DNA of 64,000 nucleotides, taken from the NCBI GenBank assembly GCA_951799445.1, contig OX637297.1, forward strand, positions 8,804,001 through 8,868,000, given 5' to 3'. Shown here one piece after another: positions 59,301-64,000 of this stretch. Source of the stretch: Pseudisothecium myosuroides. Its lineage: Eukaryota > Streptophyta > Bryopsida > Hypnales > Lembophyllaceae. Numbering within the stretch: the first letter of the stretch is position 1; every line of letters starts with the position of its first letter. Under the pieces are notes generated by a model. It saw nothing but the letters and a program-made list of their open reading frames with translations, had not been told where the DNA came from and made no database searches. Both the position numbers and the translations under genes were made by a program.

Positions 59301-59808
59301 AGTTCCAGAGGTCCAAAATCCGTCGTTGTAGTAAGAAAGAATTGAAGCAGTCCTGCGTGACCTACTTTCCGGAATAGCTACCCGGAAGTTGTGAGGGTGC
59401 CAAACATCCCCCAAACTCGACTAGTTATTTTTGGGTTGTGTTTTGTTTGTTTTTGAGAGAAGATAGTGTTGTGAGATCAAGAGTGGTGAAGTTCCCTACC
59501 CCTCGGAAAGAGAAAATGCAGACCCTCTGAGGGTAAAACAGAGGTATCAAAAACCCGCTTGTCAAATAGTCGGAACCTGAAAATCGGATAGAGCCGGATC
59601 TGGGTTAGAATCCGGAAAGAAAGTATTTCCGGAAGAGAGTTGTGAGTTGCGCAGACCATCCACCGAATGGTCAACTTTTGGTTGTTGACATTTCCGGAAA
59701 CTTAAGATTGAGATAACATCCGGAATCTCCTGGGTCGATAACTTGAGTCATCTTACCGCCTTTTTGCAATAAGAATACGTATGCCTAGATTGCGCGTATG
59801 ACACCACA
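56314..59808 (+). mobile_element. Family 1 gag-like element, copy 1c, nested in copy 3b (TSD CCACA)
   Basis: The element is 56319-59803 (3485 bp), flanked by CCACA at 56314-56318 and 59804-59808. It starts TGTGGGAGTATG and ends GCGCGTATGACA. It lies in the gag-like ORF of copy 3b, so family 1 was active after that copy had settled. Confidence 0.93.
56760..58701 (+). pseudogene. Gag-like protein of family 1, copy 1c
   Basis: From ATG 56760 (MAEAIQPRR) to TGA 58699-58701, aligned with the intact copy. It has a frame change near 57060, and stops that correspond to Trp (ATIN*LRATK), Arg (TTLI*DMCG) and Gln (RDHF*EHV) in copies 1a and 1b, plus others in the N-terminal part. The acidic regions, coiled coil and basic tail (KKPRKGR) remain readable. 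It is the most decayed of the three family 1 genes. Confidence 0.78.
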
Positions 59809-61537
59809 GAAACGCTTATCCAGATTTGGAACTTCATCGGGAATTTGGGTGACGTAGTAAACAAGGTAAAGGCCGGGGTTCTCAAGGAGGGATTGCAGTT
59901 AGGGCCCAAAATTGTATCAGTACTGGTGGATTATGCAGAAAAGATGGAGTGCACGTTGGCCGAGATTAGGCTAGTCATGATGGAGGTTGCCCCAGAACTG
60001 GAAACAATAAAGGGAATTGGCTGATTATCGGAAGCAACTCCTTCCAAGGCGACTCCCTCATTTTCTTCGCTTGGTTTTGCTAAGCGGAAGGACAAGAGCG
60101 GATTGAAGGACAAGACCCTGCAGTCTACCCAACCCTGTAGCCGGGTTGGTTTTGGAACCGGAAAAGGGTCAACACCCGGATCCCAGACCAAAAATCACTT
60201 GAAGACTGTGGAAAAAGACCTGGAGACCCCGAAGAGTAAGAGTTCCGGTCTTCCCCCGAAGACCACAAGCGCGGTGAAACGGAAGACAACCACAAAACGA
60301 GCAAGGGAGTCGACTCTACCCATTGAGTTCAAATCTGATGAAGAGGAGTTGCCCGAGACATTGGAGAATGAAGGCAGCATGGTTGAGTCGAAAGAAGACT
60401 CGGAACCGGAGTCTCCTTTGCGCGGAAAGGAAAAAGGAAAAACTCAGACCCCAGCCAAGGGCAAGGTGACGCGTGGTATTCAACCCTCAGGCAATAGGAA
60501 GCAGCCAGTAAGGAAGGGAGCCACCAAGCAAACGGATTTGCCTCCAAAGCGGTTCAAGAAGACTTAGGATCAATTATTTTTAGGAGTAGAAGTAGGTAGG
60601 CAAAAAAAAAAAGTTTTTGACTTAGGAAGCAGCTTACGAGTTAGTTTTGATGATGATGAACCTGGACTTCCCGGATCCGGATTTGTTGGATCTGAGATCC
60701 ATTTTTTGTGGGTGGGGCCAAATGGTAGGAAGTCAACGTATTCTGGATTAGGAGAATGTAACGTGTCATTCTTTGGTCTGTTAGTTTGATTCCTTGAGGG
60801 CTTTTAGGGTTCCCCGGGTGTTAGTTATTTAGGGGCTGAAGTGGGTTGATGCCCCGGGTGTTTTTGTGCTTTTGTTTTCTTTCTTTAAGCAAATATTTAC
60901 AAATTTCCACTTCATGGTGTTGAGTTTATCACTTTGCACTGAGTTGGTATGCCAACAATGCTAGAACCATTGTTTAGTGCGGGTATCTGGTTTTGCTGAA
61001 TTAGGAAGGGAGAGTAATCCCCAAATTCTTTCGGGATCTGGTTCCGAGCACTAAAGGGAGTTGGTCAGAAAACTGTGGGGTACTAGATTTATCTCTGTGT
61101 TCTTGTTTGCCATCAAGGAACTTCTGTGTGGGATAGCCGTTTTTAGATTGGGTATAATCCGTATCCGGGTGTATGCTAGTCAACGTGTCAATGAGGTCCT
61201 ACTACAACCGGGAGTGGTGATGAATAAGGGGATAGGGAACATTTAGTTATCCTGCTACCATTCCCTGCCAAAGGGATACGGATAAGATAGGTCTGTCATT
61301 GTCGCAAGTGGGGATTGTGGCGGTTTCTTGAGTAACCTGCTAGTCCAGATTGACTTCCGGATTAATTGTCAGGAAGAACTTGCATCCTAGTTTTGAATCC
61401 TTTGTATTTTCTTTGAGTGGAACTTCAATCACTTTAATCCTTTGAAGGGTAGGATTCAACGCATCCTCCCTCAACTCCAATAGCGGAACCCTCTGATATA
61501 GAGGCTAAACTTCTTATACTGGTTACTTAAAAATTTG

Positions 61538-61987
61538 ATTAGGGTCAAAACGAGGTAATAGGAGCCACTCGCGACATGCTTTGTAGTGCTTATTGGACTG
61601 CTTTGGTTGAATTTTGAATTTTTATTTTTGTTCATTTAGCTTTTGGAATGCCTAAACATTCATGTATGGCTTCATTTATCTATTTATTGTCCATGAACGT
61701 CATTAAAGTGGTTATTTTAAATCAAATTGAGTATGATTTTCATCTTTTTTATTTTCATTAAGCATTGGTTACATGCTTAATTTGGAGGGATTTTGTACTT
61801 AATTTAGATGAAATAATGATATCAAAGACTATACATAATTCAAATGTGTCACTATAACAATTATGATTATTGAGGTATGTTTTTTTTGGACAAATCCAAA
61901 CAAAATTGAGCTACACAATCAATAATAACTTCAAAAAAGTAGTGGTTACGTCGAAGTTGGCTCCTATTACCTCGTTTTGACCCATTA
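61538..61987. mobile_element. MITE, 442 bp, with TSD ATTA
   Basis: The element is 61542-61983. Its terminal inverted repeats are perfect over 26 bp (GGGTCAAAACGAGGTAATAG and then GAGCCA). Flanks are ATTA at 61538-61541 and 61984-61987. A GGG terminus and a TTA-containing target suggest PIF/Harbinger (Tourist-like), but a 4-bp duplication would fit other groups. Copy 3a lacks it, giving the empty site. Confidence 0.88.
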
Positions 61988-62399
61988 GGAAGTAGATCCG
62001 GAATAGGCACAGGATTAGACACTCTTTCCAGTTCCGCATCCGTCTAGTCCGATTGATGTTGTCTTTTCTCAAATAGAGAAAGGTACAAGTATAGGACACT
62101 CCTCCTCGTTTGGGTGAATGTGCCAGATATGTGTGGTATGAGAAAAAGAATATTTAAGAGAATAATGGAATGAGGAGACATTATCCGGTTCTGCCAGACG
62201 TGGGTTGTTTTCTGCATCCCGTTTCGGTTATTTTCTAAGAAACTATAAACTAAATTCTTTGGGAACGATACACGAGTCACTTGAATGGTATTTTAATCAT
62301 TTTGAACACTTTCAAGAGTAATTGTGCTTCCTTGTGCCAACACCCACTACAAGAGAGTCTAATATGGCTGCAGCATCCCTAGCATTTGGAATCTGCATA

Positions 62400-64000
62400 T
62401 GCACCCTACCATATGCACCAGTTCAGAATTAGGAGGGTTAAGAGATGTGCTAGACTGCTAGGGGATGAGTCCAAAACATCCACCGTTGGCTTTGTTATCT
62501 CTTCATCTTGAAGGTTTGGCATTGACCAATCTCGCGCTCACCTGATGGTGAATCCCTTTTCTCATCTTTTTAGCCAACTTCTTAGCCAACTTTTCTCTCC
62601 TAGATTGCTTTACCAATGTAAGATTGTGACAACATTGTTTGGTGGTGGGATTCTTTAACTTTTTGGTCTGCTTCCGTGACTCTAGAGCCTTTTTGTGACG
62701 ATTTACAGAAGCCACTAAGTTAGAAATGATGTTGTAAAAACAAGAAAGATATAGTCTAGCTAAATTGTGAGATCTCACGGTGTCAATAAAAGTTAACCAA
62801 CCTTTTTCACGACGGAGGGAGTCATTGGTTCTTTGTTGTGCAAGGAGTACTACTAATCCACATCATCTTCAGTCTCCTCAGAAGTTGCGCTAAGGTTCTC
62901 AATGTTATTGTCAAGAGGTTCTTGGTCCACGTTGTCATCGGATTGGGGTGCTGGATGATACGAGTCCCAAATCAATCTGGCTGCCAAGAGAACTGACTCA
63001 CTGGCATTCAATGAATCCACCACTCCAGTACCTTTGCTCCAGCCCACTGATGAAATGAGAAATAAGCACAAGTGAGAATAGCTCATAAAGATTGCAATCT
63101 AAATTCTTGGAATTCAAGAAAAGAACAATGATAAAAGAACTTACCTCTCCCAAGAACGTGAACTCCGGACCGCCATTAACATTCACGACCACCATGTTAT
63201 CAATCATATAATCACTGAATATTACTAGAGTAGTGGACCGAGATCATTAGCCAAGGCATTGGACGTCACCTATAGAAAGCATTGTCATTGTCCAAGTCTT
63301 TGGCCCTGTAGACTGCTTCCATGGGTGCGGTTTGGCCGGTGAAAAAACTGGTGAAGCAGCTCTATGCATCCTGGCCCATGTTGTACCCAAATAAGAAGAC
63401 GAGGAACACATTGTATGCATTTCCAGTAGCAGAGGCCGGGAAGCCGTCGCCAGGTTCCAAAATATAGGTAATGACGTACCAATCCCAGACCCGAGCCTTA
63501 CTGTCCTCCACTCGCTTTTGCAAATGACAGAGAATGTCATCGAATCCTTGAGCTTTGATGATGAGAATTGCTAGAGATTGGGCCCTCAGGATACTCCTAA
63601 TTGTGTCCTTGTATTTGATAGCATCGAATAGTCTCTTCAACTTATAATTCTCCAACAACTTTGCCCGAGGCCCAACAGTCGTGACCTCGAATAGAAACCA
63701 AAAATAAATATGCAATTTGTCCTTGCCCCGCCATGTTTTGACGGTAGGGTCTACAAGGATAGTGCTGATATTCTAGCTCCTCTCGTCCATAACCACGTAG
63801 AAGTAATTGTCTACAAATTGATTTTCAATGACCACCTCCACAACTACTTCAGCATGGGCATTGAAGAAAGACGTCCACATCACCTTCACCAAAGGTGGGT
63901 ACTCGTCTGGGTCGGTCGACTTATTTAGATTTCTTGTTCGCAGCGTTAACCGGTCCCTTCCAAGTTCTGAGGCCATAATTTTGTCCACCCATAATTCAAA
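62400..64000 (-). pseudogene. Unit C paralogue of the methyltransferase-like module (5' part beyond the window)
   Basis: On the minus strand from the right edge: a segment matching unit B (RTRNLNKSTDPDEYPPLV against RTRNLNKTFDPADLPQSV), then YKLKRLFDAIKY, ARVWDWYVITYILEPG and NVNGGPEFTFLG, all with clear counterparts at 23900-24690. The intron near 63040-63150 (GTAAGTTC .. TTTCATCAG) is at the conserved position. After it: GVVDSLNASES, an acidic stretch, and a further intron or break with palindrome B. A Lys-rich exon follows (about 62750-62520, KLAKKLAKKMRKG) and fades out before 62400. Several stops and frame changes show decay. Confidence 0.65.
62764..62781. repeat. Palindrome B in unit C
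   Basis: ATTGTGAGATCTCACGGT, 16 of 18 positions symmetric. It lies between the acidic and the Lys-rich coding blocks of unit C, equivalent to the intron at 25023-25147 of unit B that also holds a copy. Confidence 0.8.

Larger units (their letters stand above)
55250..60567 (+). pseudogene. Gag-like protein of family 3, copy 3b, split by copy 1c
   Basis: Coding parts: about 55250-56318 and 59809-60567 (TAG). The first shows the shared domain (FLKLTWNLRGEGMVREL, FLIPILMPERPTRIIV, ANTIFGALSGDRKV, FFFHLYHSL) with several stops, including TAG at 55345-55347 and TGA near 55749. Removing copy 1c and one CCACA joins LLNDST to ETLIQIWNFIGNL, which aligns with copy 3a. The C-terminal part is Lys/Ser-rich with acidic patches and ends PPKRFKKT, like 3a's PSPKRPKK. 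Confidence 0.72.
54619..62279 (+). mobile_element. Family 3 gag-like element, copy 3b, interrupted by copy 1c and a MITE
   Basis: It begins TGTGGGAACC at 54619, as copy 3a does, and the last shared block is GAACGATACACGAGTCA ending near 62279. Family 1 copy 1c (56319-59803) sits in its gag ORF and a MITE (61542-61983) in its 3' part. The left neighbour is the gypsy relic and the right neighbour is unit C; no matching TSD is seen, so this may be a recombined or rearranged copy. Confidence 0.72.

Overview
The window looks like nuclear DNA of a streptophyte (plant lineage, possibly a charophyte such as a Chara-like alga; the species is a guess). Reasons: interstitial TTTAGGG-type telomere repeats at 8030-8056, spliceosomal GT..AG introns, TATA-box promoters, CACTA-type and 8-9 bp-TSD MITEs, and a Ty3/gypsy protease relic. 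I see no tRNA, rRNA, CRISPR or clear single-copy housekeeping gene. Almost the whole window is nested mobile DNA.

Layout. (1) About 1-22.8 kb, 'unit A': a transposase-like gene on the minus strand (1-2830, DUF7869-type DxxDxxK / DNxxxxNKN / GHTHxDID motifs) and, facing the other way, a five-exon gene on the plus strand (16205-21843). The plus-strand gene combines a ParB/DGQHR-like domain, a region tentatively similar to DNA methyltransferases, a low-complexity linker and a NIF/FCP1-type HAD phosphatase domain. About 24 copies of a 15-bp palindrome, AGCTCGANTCGAGCT, lie upstream of both genes and inside the introns. (2) About 22.8-36 kb, 'unit B': a paralogous gene (23324-33278) without the ParB-like exon. 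It is broken by two insertions, and a different palindrome, ATCGTGRGATCYCACGAT, is dispersed through it; five of those copies sit in coding DNA exactly 108 bp apart. (3) A third paralogue, 'unit C', enters from the right edge (minus strand, about 62.4-64 kb) and also carries palindrome B.

Into these units, and into each other, are inserted at least six gag-like single-ORF elements of three related families: family 1 at 2933-6413, 42502-50048 and 56319-59803; family 2 at 28809-33143 and 45575-49627; family 3 at about 36403-40192 and 54619-62279. Families 1 and 2 begin TG, end CA, have perfect 5-bp target duplications and no visible long terminal repeats. A 1.26-kb solo-LTR-like element (26148-27406) has the same kind of ends. 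Removing these insertions in silico restores the reading frame of the host gene in four separate places, which fixes the boundaries and the order of events. Small MITEs (9835-10087, 30027-30542, 32645-32977, 48448-49010, 51625-51767, 61542-61983) add a further layer.

How it may work together (inference): units A, B and C look like copies of a large DNA transposon. Its accessory protein resembles ParB-methylase fusions, and its dispersed palindromes resemble parS-like or subterminal binding sites; each unit seems to carry its own palindrome. Most copies are decaying. Many nonsense codons are those expected from C-to-T changes at CAG, CAA, CGA or TGG, as in methylated transposon DNA.
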